Shown here in pieces: positions 35,538 through 47,393 of a stretch of DNA of 64,000 bases (position 1 is the first letter of the stretch; each line of letters begins with the position of its first letter). Source of the DNA: Diplosphaera chodatii (lineage: Eukaryota; Chlorophyta; Trebouxiophyceae; Prasiolales; Stichococcaceae); the NCBI GenBank assembly GCA_032358165.1, contig JAALGY010000059.1, positions 310,001 to 374,000 on the forward strand. Direction: 5' to 3'. Made by a program: the position numbers and the translations under genes. The notes beneath the pieces were generated by a model that worked only from the letters and a program-made list of their open reading frames with translations, made no database searches and had not been told where the DNA came from.

Positions 35538-36411
35538 GTTGGCGTCGACGGGGCGTCTTCCACCTCACCGTCCGAATACTAGCCGAGTCCGTCAAAACCC
35601 GCCTTTCACATGCCCAGCGTACCAGTCAGACACGCTTGAGCCGCGGTTGCCTACCCTTGTGCAACACTGTTGTGTGTTCGAGAACGGCAACACAACCGCG
35701 AGTTTTCGCAAAACACAAGGCCTCTCCGTGCAAAGGTCCCACGGGGTGGCCTTTTAGCAATGTCCTTGTGTGGTGACGGGACACAACACGTCCTGCAGAT
35801 AAACGTGCGCGGTCGAGACTGTCTGCGCAAAACACAAACTGACCATGCGCCCGCGGCTCGCATGTATCGTGCACTCATAGCGCGCCAAAACTCAGCCAGC
35901 CAGGGCGGGAGAAAGCCCACGTGGCGACCGCCCTGCAGCGAATCACCCTCTACAGTCCTGGCGCAATTTGGCAGCCTAGGCGTCAAACATAGGCTTGCTG
36001 TCATACGTCTGCCGGCGCTACTTCATATCTGTAAGCAAACCTGGCCGCTGCAACATACCTGCGATCACAGGGTGACACATCAGGTGCACTGCGCCGCCGC
36101 TGCCTTCAGCGCCGGGCCGAAAGTCAGCAGGCGTAGTTGCCGCAGGCGTCACGCACACGCAGCTGAACGCTCTGCAATGTGACCTGATCAGATCCACCCA
36201 GGGTCTGGAGGGCCATGGCAGCGGGGTCGGCGACGCATGATGGCGACACAGCGTTGCAGGTCTGATAGCTGCCGTCGCATTGCCAACAGCTTGCAGACCG
36301 CATGCTGTGACAGCATGCACACCGTGCGAATGCACGGATGTGTACATGATCACAGTCATGGCCTCGACTCAACTCGACGATGTGTGCCAGGATGGCCGAA
36401 ATGCAATGCAT
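35538..36411. promoter_or_regulatory. Divergent promoter region upstream of RRP40
   Basis: About 870 bases lie between the start of the minus-strand gene and RRP40. ORFs of 117-170 codons exist on both strands between 35650 and 36180 but show no domain and no splice support. The word CGCAAAACACAA occurs twice (about 35707 and 35827). Confidence 0.35.
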
Positions 36412-38253
36412 ATGGCATCAACGGTGCAGGTGGTCATGCCGGGCGATGCAGTGATGCAGCTGCCAGAGAAAGGCCAGGTGCGCCGCAGAGACGGCGGAGA
36501 TGGCTGCTGGATCCACCAAGCCGACAGGAACTGCTATTATCCCTGCACAGCACTGATGTCGCTGTCGGCGGTCAAGGCCGTCATCTGAGTCACGGCATCC
36601 TGGGGCAGGTGCGCATTGGGCCCGGGCTGCAGCAGGCCGGAGGCCGCATAGTGGCGGATCGTGCTGGCGTTGTGCGCTCAGCACCTGGCGGCAAGATCTG
36701 GCTGGATGTGCGCCAGAAGCGGTGAGCTTGCTGAAGACCCGGTGTAACCAATATCATGCAATGCTGGTCCAGTTCTGTTGGTGAGTCATCTGCTTGACAG
36801 CCATGGGAAGCAATGCACCGCCGCCACAACGGCAGAGCAGGTCGGTACACAAAGCATGCGTCTGGACGCACGCCTGAAGCTGGGCAGCAATTTTGCCCGG
36901 CAAAGGGTGCATGATCTGGCCAGGTATACGCCGGCCGTGGGGGAGGGGGTGGTGGGCATCGTGCTGGAGCGCCACGGCGAGAACTTCAGCGTGGACATCA
37001 ACGGCCCCAGCCCGGCGACGCTGCCCATCCTGGCCTTCGAGTCCGCCACCGTGAGCCCCCCGTCTGGCGCGACACCCCGTGAAACCATCAGGAGCGTGGG
37101 TTGCTCAGCTCATGCGGCGCACGGCCAGCATGCAAAGCTGAGGCGCCCATTATGGGCGCCCATGGAATGGCCATGATGCAAGATGCCAACGCCGCTGGCG
37201 CTGCTGTATGCAGCGGCGGAACCGGCCCAACCTGGCGGTGGGGGACCTGGTGTATGCGCGGGTGACGGTGGCCAGCCGCGACATGGAGCCCGAGCTCGCC
37301 TGCACGGATGCGAGCGGCAAGGTGGGAGACCCGAAACCCTCACCCTAAGTACTGCATGTGCTGGCAAAGCTGGGATGCAAACACCACGCGTGCATCCAGG
37401 CCCATTGTTTGCAGAGCGGAGCCTGTAGCGGGACGCGTGAGCTGGCCCACCACAGCCATGCTGCAGTATGTGCTTGTGGCGCATGTATCCTCCGCCAGAC
37501 ACCAGACATAGTGGGCGACCTGCACCCGGCTGGCCAATTATTGCAAATCGCGTGCCGCATCACCAGGTGTATGGCTGCAGGCATCGGGCTACGGGCCGCT
37601 GACTGGTGGGTACCTGGTCTCGGTGGTGACGTCGCATGCACGCGCTCTACTTGACAATCCACGGCCAGCTGTGCTGACGACGCTGGGTAAGCATGTGTGG
37701 TATGCAGGGAAGCTTTGTACCGTGTGTAGCACTCTGCGTTAGGTGAATGTCGTGGGGCCAGGCACTGATGGCGGGCCGAACGTGCTCGCAGCGGCAATTA
37801 CCTTACAAGTACCACACATCAAGTGCAGTCAGTACCCCGAGCCGCCCTCCATCATCTGTTGCAGTCACAGCCTGCATTCCACCCATCTTGGCTACTGTGC
37901 AGGTGCAGCGTTGAAGTTCGAGCTGGCAGTGGGCCTCAATGGGCGGGTATGGGTGGCTGCCTCCGACACCCTGACGACCATCATGGTCGCCAACGCCATC
38001 CAGCAGGCCGAGGCGCTGTCAGAAGCTCAGGCGCACATCTTCGTCAAGGTCTGTGATGAAGCAGACACTTCAGTCGGCAGGACGCCCTTGACATCTCGGA
38101 TGACCTGCAAGATAGCATGGTGCAAGCCTGTCAGCTGCTGTCATGCTGGCAAGTGTCCGTTGAGCAACTCTTCTGGTGAGTACTGCAACCAAGCTGTGAC
38201 ACCTGCAGAAATTATTGGAACAAGCACCAAGAATGAAGAGCGAGGGGGATTAA
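36412..38253 (+). CDS. RRP40: Exosome complex cap subunit RRP40 (EXOSC3)
   Basis: Seven exons join in phase to 236 residues: 36412-36477, 36609-36721, 36924-37050, 37214-37321, 37581-37686, 37903-38048 and 38209-38253. The N-terminal part VMPGDAVMQLPEKGQVRIGPGL is the RRP40 N-domain start. The S1 domain region includes GEGVVGIVLERHGENFSVDI and LPILAFESATRRNRPNL. The KH-type region includes ELACTDASGK, ASGYGPLTGGYL and FELAVGLNGRVWV, the most diagnostic RRP40 block. Length matches plant RRP40 (about 240). RRP40 caps the RNA exosome and guides RNA to the barrel in the nucleus and cytoplasm. An unspliced reading through 38048 to 38330 is possible but fits the family C-terminus less well. Confidence 0.93.
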
Positions 38254-38519
38254 GACCGCAGCAGCTGCACATGCTGCGGCCAATGTTGGCCGCCGCCCGC
38301 CGTGAGGTCACTCAACAAGTGCAAAAATGATTGGACCTGAGCAGGAACAGATGGACACATGCAGCAAGAGGGACTACTAGCGATCAGTGTGACTGGGGTT
38401 GAAGTGATGGGCAAATGCTGCAAGCCACCCTGCAGCACGTGCGAAGTAGTTGTCGCAGAGCGCATTGACTTGCATGCACAGCAACAGTTGCGCCGCGAAG
38501 CAACTTCCGTGCGAGCAGC

Positions 38520-39335
38520 ATGGCAGCGGATAAGCTCAGCATGTCATTGGACAATATCATAGAGAAGTCGACGAAGGGTGGAAGACGAACGACCCGTGGA
38601 AATGGCGCAACTGCAATGGACACAGGCAGCGGGCGTGGGCCCAGAAACGGCGTCCGCAAGGCGGGCGGCAGGAGACAGCCAGCCAAGCAGGCGGGCACGC
38701 AGCAGACCAGCGGGCGCACGCTGCGGCCTCGCAGGAGAAACCAAGGGCGCTCTGAGGATGATGACGTCGTGGAGGAGGGCCTCAAAAGCGGGGAGTTTAT
38801 CAAGGTCGGCGGCCAGAGCCAGACGAAGTCAGTCGCAGGGAAGATCGCGCACGACGCGCGCGAGGGGCAGCCGCCGGCGCTGCTGGCGAAGGGCTCCGCC
38901 TCGCTGAACCAGGCCATCAAGGCGGTGGCTGTGGCACGGCAGTACCTCCAGGAGGACAAAGCAGACCTCACCTGCCAGCCAGCGTTCCGTGACGGGAAGC
39001 AGCTGGCGAGCCTTGCCCTGTACCTGGCCAAGCGGCGGCCCATCTCCTTTCCCACGAAAGATGTGGTCGAGCTGACAGTCGGCAGGGACAGCAACCCGCA
39101 CATCGTGGCCGGCGCTATTGCAGCCAAGGTTCGCGAGGATGTGCCTGTCGCGCTCACCAGCATTGGGGAGCACGCGGCCACCATCGCGATGCGCGCCATC
39201 TGCAGCTGCCGCCTCTACCTGGAGGAGGACAAGTGCGACATCAAGGCGCTCATAGAGTTCGAGAGCGTGGTGAAGGGCGACCGGGGCGACAAGCTGAACG
39301 CCCTGCGCTTCAACATCCTGGTGGAGGACGTCTGA
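38520..39335 (+). CDS. Double SpoVS-domain protein with ALY-like N-terminal motif
   Basis: A single exon encodes 271 residues from ATG 38520. Residues 6-16 (LSMSLDNIIEK) resemble the UAP56-binding motif at the N-terminus of ALY/REF and UIF mRNA-export adaptors (MDMSLDDIIK type). An Arg/Gly/Lys-rich stretch at 20-75 and an acidic patch at 78-86 follow. Residues about 93-158 form a SpoVS-type domain: IKVGGQSQTKSVAGKIA, then LLAKGSASLNQAIKAVAVAR and LTCQPAF, close to bacterial SpoVS patterns (S..SVAGAL, A.GAGALNQAVKAVAIAR, L.C.PAF). Residues about 184-270 repeat the fold more divergently (PHIVAGAIAAKV, LTSIGEHAATIAMRAI). SpoVS belongs to the Alba-like fold, which binds nucleic acid. It lies 266 bp after RRP40 on the same strand. 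A role in RNA binding or export is inferred. Confidence 0.8.
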   Translation: MAADKLSMSLDNIIEKSTKGGRRTTRGNGATAMDTGSGRGPRNGVRKAGGRRQPAKQAGTQQTSGRTLRPRRRNQGRSEDDDVVEEGLKSGEFIKVGGQSQTKSVAGKIAHDAREGQPPALLAKGSASLNQAIKAVAVARQYLQEDKADLTCQPAFRDGKQLASLALYLAKRRPISFPTKDVVELTVGRDSNPHIVAGAIAAKVREDVPVALTSIGEHAATIAMRAICSCRLYLEEDKCDIKALIEFESVVKGDRGDKLNALRFNILVEDV

Positions 39336-39968
39336 CGGCGCCGATGTTGGGGTGCATAGACTGCGGGGAATCGAGTGTGTGCAAGTGAAACGTCGAGGCC
39401 AAACGTGACGAAGCATGCGCGGCGCCCTCGTCTAGTGGTTGTACAGTAGTCAGCAGAGTTTTCTTGCCTTGCCGCCGTGAAGCCGTTGTTGCTCGTGGTT
39501 TCGAACATGTTGCGCACACCATTTGCATCAATGATTTGGCCAATGCCGTTTGTGATCAGTGCTCTCCTCCAAATGTGACCAGCCAACTTGTCGAATACGA
39601 CTGCTGCCCAGGCTCCAGACTCTCACTACGGCAGTTTCAACCCACCACTAGCATTGCCACACACTGCCACACGCAGTTGTGACGTTGCCCCCACCCTGGC
39701 AGTGGTGTACGCTGCCAGTGTTGACCTCGCAGAGGACTGTTGCTGCCACACCCTGCAGCCAGATCCGTAGTTGAGCATCAGCTGTGCAGGCCGTACAGTC
39801 GTCTGTGGGCGTCAGACGGTGAAAGTTGCGCAGCTAGCTGTATACAGCGGTCGGGCCACGCACCACAGACGCTGCCAGATGCACTGTACCTGCCAGCATA
39901 ACCGTGCCGTCACACAGGCTGCTTGTGGAAAGACGGCCAGAGTTCACTGCTACGTAGGGCTGCTGATG
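39336..39968. other. Convergent intergenic region
   Basis: No coding signal, repeat or RNA gene is recognised in these 630 bases between two converging stop codons. Confidence 0.45.
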
Positions 39969-41817
39969 TCACAGGTCTATCACGCGCGTCGTCTTCAGAT
40001 GCTCGCCCTGTAGGGCCTCCTGCGCCTCCTCCAGGGTGGCCTCCTGTAGCGTGCACATAGAAGAGAGCTTTGTATCGGAAAGTCTACTTCAAACACTGGT
40101 GATGCCGACAGCATCGCTGCACAGCGGCGTTACCTGCTTGTCCTTGGTATCCAGGTCAGGGCATCCCATCAGGTGCTAATGCTTGGTGCCCTACTTTAGG
40201 GTGCAAGGCTGGCAGAATACTATCCACCTTGCGCACATGCGAACCAGGGTAGCAGCGCGGGGTTTGCGCAACCTGTGCTCGTGCAGCAACAAGCCGTGCA
40301 CCTGCAGCTTGAAGCCGGCAGATTGCAGCGCCTGCGGGAATGCCTCGAGCAGCGCGGCCCTTGATGGTATGTATTCCCGTAACCTGCACACAAACGCCTG
40401 GTGATCCCGCCCCTACAGAACATGCATGGAAGCAGTGTCGCATAATCAGGCGAACCAGATGACTGCACACCGGCGTGAACTGCTCTCACACCTGATGCCC
40501 AGAGCAGGAGGCCAGCATGCTTTGCGGCACACAGACCGCAGCACGCTCCATCCGGCTACAGCACTGCAGTTGCCTCGATGCCAAAACACCTAATGCCGCG
40601 TCCACCACATACGAATGTGCATCAGGAGTCTGTGTCCACCTCTCGGTATGCGGGCGCGCGCTCTGGGTGCTTGAGCAGCGCCATGTGCGCATCGTCAAAG
40701 TCCCACAGGAATGTCGTGTGGTGCAGCCACCGCCCGCGCGTGATGGCCTGCAAGAAAAACCCCACATGCTTCTTTTGGTCTGCTGACCTGCAGCGCTTCC
40801 AAGGGGGCAAATACCGCTGGGTCCATTGCAGACTGCATTGCCCGCAGCTCTCACCTGCGCGTTGCCGCCGAACTTTCGTTCCCCAAAGCAGTAGTCTGTG
40901 ACAGCGAGAGTGATGTCATGCTGTGCACGATGCTGTACTATGACAGCTGGTGCAAGCCACTGCATCCCAACCACAAGGTCTGACACCGTGACATCGAATG
41001 CGCACCGTTTTCCCGCAGCCTGAAGTCGCCATAGCGCCCAAAGGCATGGCGGTACAGCCCCTCTGTGTACCGCATCAGCGGCCGCGGGTACGCCTCCACC
41101 TGCAGAATCAAGCGTGCAGAGCTTAGTGTCGCAGTGATGGCGCAAGTGTGAACCGCCACACAGGCATGTGGAAGAGCGTGCGTCGGACATGAGGCGGCAA
41201 CCGGGTGTTGCATGAGGGAAGATGGCACCCAGCATGTAGATGCCGACCTCTGGAACGGCTGCTTCACTGGATATGAGGGTAGCGAAGACTGTGTCTGAGT
41301 CGACCGCCACAGTGCCGCCACCACTGAACCGCTTGATGACCGTCACACCGGCTGCCTTCGCCTCGTCCCGGTGCACCAGCTCCTCCAACTTCCTGCTCGC
41401 AGTACACTCACCGGCGTGTGGACACCAACCACTGGAACAGAGCTCAGCTCTAAGAGAGTACAAATGCGCGTGGCGAAAGCCACCCTTCCGGTGTGCGTCT
41501 GAACCCACTGACAATGTAACTTCACTAAAACTTGGGCTGCGACGAACGCACCCCGAGATGCCCATCACAACGGCCGGGTCCGGCGTGCCATCGTTCACCA
41601 ACAGCCAGCTGTCATTGCTGACTCGCAGCAGCGCCTGTAGATCATGGTATGCTGTGAGCTCAGCTCGCTCAGGACATCTCAGAACACATTGCGCAGCAGA
41701 ATGGACGCGGCAACTCATGGTGTGCGGCAGATGACTGCCTTCCCGTTCCAACTCGAGCTGTCGCAGGATCGGAAACTTCGCCAGGCTCAGCAGTCGAACA
41801 GTGACCGGCGCGCGCAT
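39969..41817 (-). CDS. Lipoate-protein ligase-like (biotin/lipoate A/B ligase family)
   Basis: Minus-strand exons from MRAPVTVRLL (41817) encode a compact ligase. Blocks in order are RLLSLAKFPILRQLELE, SNDSWLLVNDGTPDPAVVMG, VTVIKRFSGGGTVAVDSDTV (the lipoate-ligase RRFSGGGTV motif), PRPLMRYTEGLYRHAFGRYG, DYCFGERKFGGNAQ (the GxRK.xGNAQ substrate loop with the expected lysine), AITRGRWLHHTTFLWDFD and LREYIPSRAALLEAFPQAL. The C-terminus is ATLEEAQEALQGEHLKTTRV. Similar plant proteins are annotated as a third lipoate ligase type, and family members attach lipoate or octanoate to carrier proteins. Introns interrupt between these blocks. One long ORF (40486-41946) reads through several introns and should not be taken as the protein. 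No clear organelle leader is seen from this start. Confidence 0.85.
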
Positions 41818-42449
41818 TTGATCTACCAGGAGGGTGGACCCGGGAATTGGCCAGGTAGCCGTGCCTACTGATGCAGCGCCGATCTGAATTACAGCATCGC
41901 CGCTGAAGGGCCGTGGCAGACTCTGCGATCGTGCTCCAGTGGCCACCCCATAAGCTGCGTAGTACCCTTTGTAAGCAGATGAGACGGGCGCTGATGCTGC
42001 TGAAGCCCAGACAGTATTTCACGCACATGCTGACATGCTGGCGGCAGCTCCACTGCTGCAAGCACCACACCAAAGCACGGATACTTGCACCGGAGCGAGC
42101 GGACAAGCTCTGTATCGATCGACAGGGCAACGATGATTCCGGCTAACTATTACAAGGGATAGAGTTGTGGGTGTTCCAGCATCCGCGCTCACTGTGCTTC
42201 CTCAGCTGCAGGGTGCGAGACGCTCACACAAACCCTTGCTTGCATCTGCCATTTGCCACTTGCTGCCTGTTGAAGCAGGTGTATCCATCACCAAAGATCG
42301 ATTGAACGTGCACCGAAATGTGGATACTTGTCGTGTGAGCTGAACCTTGGCAGAAAAGCCATGAGCAGGACTACTGCATTTTGAGGAGATTGCTACCACC
42401 AGGCCCGGTCAAGATTGCGCAGCGCCGTCTTTTGGCGGCGACAGCCTGC
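41818..42449. promoter_or_regulatory. Divergent promoter region
   Basis: About 630 bases lie between the divergent starts of the lipoate-ligase-like and protease-like genes. No coding signature and no nameable regulatory motif are seen. The minus-strand frame of the ligase exon stays open upstream to 41946 but without an ATG. Confidence 0.35.
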
Positions 42450-45400
42450 ATGCGGCTGCAGCAGCATGGCTGCAGTAGCCTGGGCGTCAGCAGCGCCGTG
42501 CAGCGGGTGCCGGCGCCATCACTGCTGAGCCATGCGCGCACCCTGCAGCAGCTTGCGCGAGCAGTCTGGCACCCGACAGCGCACTTCCCAGAACGACTGC
42601 ACTCGGCCGGTGTGTGCTACAGCAGCAAGCACCCTGCCGCCGGCGCCGCCGCTGCCGCAGCGCCGGCAGCACAGCTTGCAGATGCAGTCGCTCCGGAGTC
42701 GCCAGAATCCCAGCCAGATGTGCCGCTGCCGGAGGTGCTGCAGCGCATGCGCCAGGCGTGCGGGCTGCAGATACCTGCTGGCCACGAGATCTGCGAGGAG
42801 GGGTCCGGCGTGTACCTTGGCATGCCGATCCGCTGGCGCTCCTGCATACAGGTGGGTGTCATGGCCTGACATTTGGACTGCTGGGCACCGATCATCTGTG
42901 TGATCGGAACAGCCACCGCGATGTCACATCACTGAAATTGCTCAGAGAGCCCAAAGCTTGGAGAGCAGCAGTGCCATGCAGCAATGCGCGACGTTGCATG
43001 ACGCATGCAGGCGAGTGGGGCGTTCCATGATGAGTTTGTCTCAGACGAGATGGTCCACCGGAGCGGCTATGATGGCGAGTCGCAGGAGGCGTGGGAGGTG
43101 ATCACGCCCATGATGTCCTGATGGCGTTGTGGTGATGGGTGCAGGAACGAGATGTTCAGCTGCTTTCGAAAACCAGCTTCTGGTGTGCAGCAAGCGGGCT
43201 GGGTGCCAACTGACGTGACTATCTGCATGACCGCAGGTGGACTACAGCGGGGTGGTGCGGCACCAGGAGCTGGACGACCTGGAAGCGGCGCTGCTGACGG
43301 TGTGGGTGCGCGCCGGGCTGTGGTTGCAGCCCAACGTCGCGTCGCGCCTCCTGGTGGGTTGACAGTCTGCCAAATTGCCTGCGGGGCACCTGGGCACCGG
43401 GGGCCTATGGGCACAGTGCGCAGTGGCTGTCTGCGGAGTGTTGTGTCTGCCCATGCGAGCGCTTCAACATGAGAGGCGCAGCGAGGTGGTCCCCTTGCTG
43501 CAGTCCTGTAGAACACAGGTGACTTTGGGAGTGGAACCATGAGCTGAAACGCTGACACATTAGGTGCGGCGGTTAGCCCCCGACGAGGTGGACGACCACA
43601 GGCGCTGGATCGGTGGCAGCAGCACAGGCGTCAGCAACAGCAGTGGAAGCTGCAGCAGCAGCGCACCGCACAGCAATGTCGGTGTTGGCAGCAGCAGCAG
43701 CAGCAATGGCAGCAGTCCCACTCCTGCAGGTCAGCTCGGCGCGCCACAGCCTGCTACTGCACGCGACAGCCTCAGCAGCAGCAGCGACCCTTCAGACATA
43801 AGCTGGCAGTCTCCAGCAGAGCAGGTGGGAGACGCGGCGTTCCATCGACAGTATGGTGCTCGACTTCCTGCTTCGTTGATGATGCAGTAGATGGGCAGGT
43901 GGGGCGTAGCCGAGGTGTTGCTGCGGCACACACCATGAGTGCTGGGTCAAATCACGTCTGGCTGCATCGTGACCTCAGGCTCAAGCCTTCTGGGACCGGC
44001 TGCCGCAGCAGTGGCCGCCGCGCAGCGCGCTGCCGCCGCCGGGCGATGATGTGCACCTTGCGTTGCGGCTACAAAACGGACAGGTGAACTTGTAGGTGCT
44101 GGATGCTGACGGGGCTGGGCCAGATGCACTTCAGGGTGTAATCTGGAGGCATGAATCGCCGAGAGCAGCGCTGTCATTCGATCAGTCATGCACGTGTTGG
44201 TCTCTGCTTGTGCGGTGCAGCTGGCGGCGAGGTTGCGGGTGTGCGGTTGCACCTGGCGGCCGCTCTCGTTGTCCATGCAGCTGTGCGGCGACCTGGAGAC
44301 ATGGCAGTTCGGGTGGCCCCACAGCGGAGCAGCAGCAACAGGGTCAGTCTGTGACATGTCTGTTGTTTCCAGCATCAAGCATGAGCTCAGATTGTCGTTT
44401 GCTACTCGATTGCAGAGTCCGCCTTCCAGCAGTAGGGCTCTCGGGGTACTCATGCAACCTGCAGCTTCGTAGTTTGGTGTCTTTGTGGCGGGACGTTGCT
44501 GGTGGTCGAACATTGCTGGTGGTGGCACGCGCAGGCTGCCAGTGCCGGTGTCCCTGCAGCACGTCGCGGCTGGCGGCGGCAGCAACACCTTTGATGTAGG
44601 GTCGGCGGTGGTGCGCCCCATCGGCAGCCAGGCCGACAGCAGCCTCAGCATGCGCAGCAGCCCCACAGCCAGCACAGCGGCCGGCAGCTGCGCTGCTGAC
44701 GGCGCTTCAGCAGTCAGCGGCAGCAGCGGAGCAGCGGGCAGCGATGGCGCAGCATGCGGCGGTGACGCCGCCTTGGCAGGTGGCGCGGCCGCATACCGGA
44801 TGCCGCCGCTGCAGCGTGTGACGCCGTGCACGCAGTTTGCACCCGGCGCACCTCCAGACGTCCAGGTGTGGGATCGGTCCCTGTGCATACACACATATCC
44901 ACGAACCGTGCGCTGGCGCTCTACAGGCAGAACAGCAGCGTCGTCATTCGCTGGCTGCCGCCAGGCGCAGCACTGCGCTGATGCTGAGTGAGTGATGTCA
45001 CCGGTCATCGGCTGCGACCCGTGCAGGCGTGGAAGACTGCGGGCGGCCACATCCTGGTGAAGCCGCGCATCAACGGCCAGGACGTCGGGTTCATGATCCT
45101 GGACACAGGTGCTCTCCTTGGCTACTGTGTAGCACCAGTCGTCCCACTCTTTCCTGCATGTCACACTCTGGGGCGGGGAAATGCGTCAGTGGAGGTGTAC
45201 GAGGCAGTGCCTGGCAGCACAGGCAGATGTTTCAGGCTGAACAGTGACCACACTGCAGGCGCCAGCGGCTTGGTCATCGAGCGGACGGCTGCAGATAAGA
45301 TGCAGCTGCCCTGCATCGGCGAGATCCATGTCAGCGGGGTCGCCGGCAAGACGCGCTCCTGCTTCCGCCGCGCATCCAGCATCCAGGTGCGCTGTGCAGC

Positions 45401-47393
45401 CTCCCAACCATGGATGGCCACCATTCAAGAGGTCTCGTTTGGGGCGTTGGGTGTGTGAATTTGGCAACGTGGCCACAGCTTGCAGCAGCAGTCGTGCTCT
45501 TCCCATGAATGACGGCGATTCCTCAAGCATCTGCACGGTTAGCGGACTGCGGTTCATTATGTTGCAAAGGACTTGCCAGCTGCTGCTGGTGGTGTGATGC
45601 TTGCTGTCCCGTGCACCTAGTGTACCGAAGCCGACTGCTGTTTCTGGGCTGCACCAGCGGCACGATGGTAGTCATGTTAGCTCTTTGACATCAAAACAAA
45701 CACGCAGCTGCTGCCCTGCAGCTGGGGCCGCTGACGATGGAGGCGCCGCTGTTCATGGAGATGCAGCTGGGTGGCCTGGTGGCCGCGCCACCCGGCCCTG
45801 TAGTGGGCGTCATCGGCTTCGACCTCCTGCGGCGGTGAGCCCGGTCTCTCGTATTGTCACAGTAATGCTTACTGTCTGCTGCAGACGTGCTGCTCTCTTG
45901 CCAGCGAAGGGCTCCTTGGGCTTCTGAACGTCTCCTGGTCTTAGCACGCCTCAAACCTTTCGTATACACTGAGCCTTTTGATCACTCCGCACCGCACACA
46001 GCCACCATTGGCTATTAGTACCCAGGCGAGCTTGCACATATACCCTGCATATACCCTGGGTAGCTTGCATGTACAGCTGGGCTCCCTTTGATCACGTGCG
46101 CTTGCACATTTTTGCCAGCCACAAGAACCCTCATTTGTACATGTTGCAGGGCCCTCGTCGAGGTCCCGCCCCCGCCGCAGCACCGCACACAGCCATACCA
46201 CATCCTTTTGCACGACCCGCAGCATCCGCCGCCTGTGTTCCAGACCGACAGCAGCAGCAGCAGCAGCTACAGCGGAAGCGGCGGCGACAGCCGCGCCGAC
46301 AGCAGCAGCGACTCAGCAGGAGACGCCGTCGTCGGAGCACAGCCCCTGTGGCAGCGCATGCACATGATCTCGTCGCTGCCGCACGTCACGTCGACGCTGC
46401 CTGTGCGGCAGCCGTCGCCCGCAGACATTGGCAGCGAATTCATGGACAGCCCAGTGCATCTGGAGTCATCCCTGATGCTCCTGGACTCTGGTAAGGCTGT
46501 CACGTGTAGCGCTCGACTGTGTGCGCCAAGAGCTGACTTCCTCTCACATGTGAGGCTGAAACTATCAACAACAAAGGCACTGTCCCAGGCTCTACGGCTA
46601 ATGTGCTATCAGCCCGTGCATGTTGTGCGGTGCAGGCGCCGGCGGGTCCGACATGATATTCCCCTTGAGGGCAGCGGATGCGCTCGCGCTGGCGATGCCG
46701 AAGCGCAGCGGAGCCAGCAACCTCCGGATCATCAAGGTGCGCTAGCAAGCTGTGTCCATTGCTGCGGCATCAAGGAACTTCAAGGGCTGCCACAGGCTGC
46801 ATGACATGCCCATTGTTGTCGCGCCCAGGGTCAGCTGACCCGCCTGCTTCGCTGCACATCTGCCTTCTGCTTGGCTGTACGCAGCAGCCAAGTGGGCCCA
46901 GCGTTGGGTGCCAGGCAGTCGTGTGAGTCAACTTACTACCTGGCACCTGCCACTTGCAGCTGCTGCTTTGTGCAGGGCGTGGGGGGCGAGGCGGGGGCGA
47001 ACACGCGGGCCACCCTGGGGCGGCTGCCGTGGGCGGAGCTCGGCGGGCGCCGCTGGCGCGACGTCAGCTGCCTGTTCGTGGACACCGGCTTCGAGCTGTC
47101 CTGCTACTCCAGGTGGCGGCACACACACCCCTGACGTGCTTGTGTCGTGGTGCGTGGACCTCACTCTGGGCGGTAGGCAGGCATCACGCCGGTGTGACGC
47201 ACACTCAGCCTTGCACTGTGCAGCCAGCCCCGATCGAGGCGGCGGATCACTGGTTGAAGGGCGTCCCCTGGTCTGCAGGGGCCTGATCTGCGCGGACCTG
47301 CTGACGCGCTCGACGCTGCTGCTGGACTACGGCCGGCGGCGGCTCGCCTTCCTGCCGAGCAAGCGGGAGCTGCTGTCTGGCAGCGAGCAGTGA
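42450..47393 (+). CDS. Protein with two retropepsin-like aspartyl protease domains, organelle-targeted
   Basis: The start at 42450 gives an Arg/Ala/Ser-rich, acid-poor leader (MRLQQHGCSSLGVSSAVQRV onward), typical of a mitochondrial or plastid presequence. Exon 1 ends at 42851 (PIRWRSCIQ) and joins ASGAFHDEFVSDEMVHRSG. Then come VDYSGVVRHQELDDLEAALL with WVRAGLWLQPNVASRLL, VRRLAPDEVDDHRRW, and Ser-rich linkers. Around 45.0-45.1 kb lies the first aspartyl site, VGFMILDTGASGLVIE, with a downstream GVIGFDLLRR. A second site at about 46.48-46.7 kb reads SLMLLDSGAGGSDMIFPL. The end has GLICADLLTRSTLLLDYGRR, the usual C-terminal strand pattern of retropepsin-like domains. DTGA/DSGA triads and the GxD-LL element support the fold. 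Substrate is unknown. Internal exon borders between 43.5 and 45.3 kb are approximate. Confidence 0.75.

Noticed and set aside
37903..38330. Unspliced C-terminal extension of RRP40 to the stop at 38330
   Set aside because: Splicing 38048 to 38209 is in phase and gives a short C-terminus and total length like plant RRP40. The unspliced tail is Cys-rich and unlike the family.
40486..41946. A 486-codon minus-strand ORF as a single-exon protein
   Set aside because: Lipoate-ligase motifs appear in this frame only in blocks separated by non-family sequence with splice sites, and later blocks lie in other frames. The ORF reads through introns.
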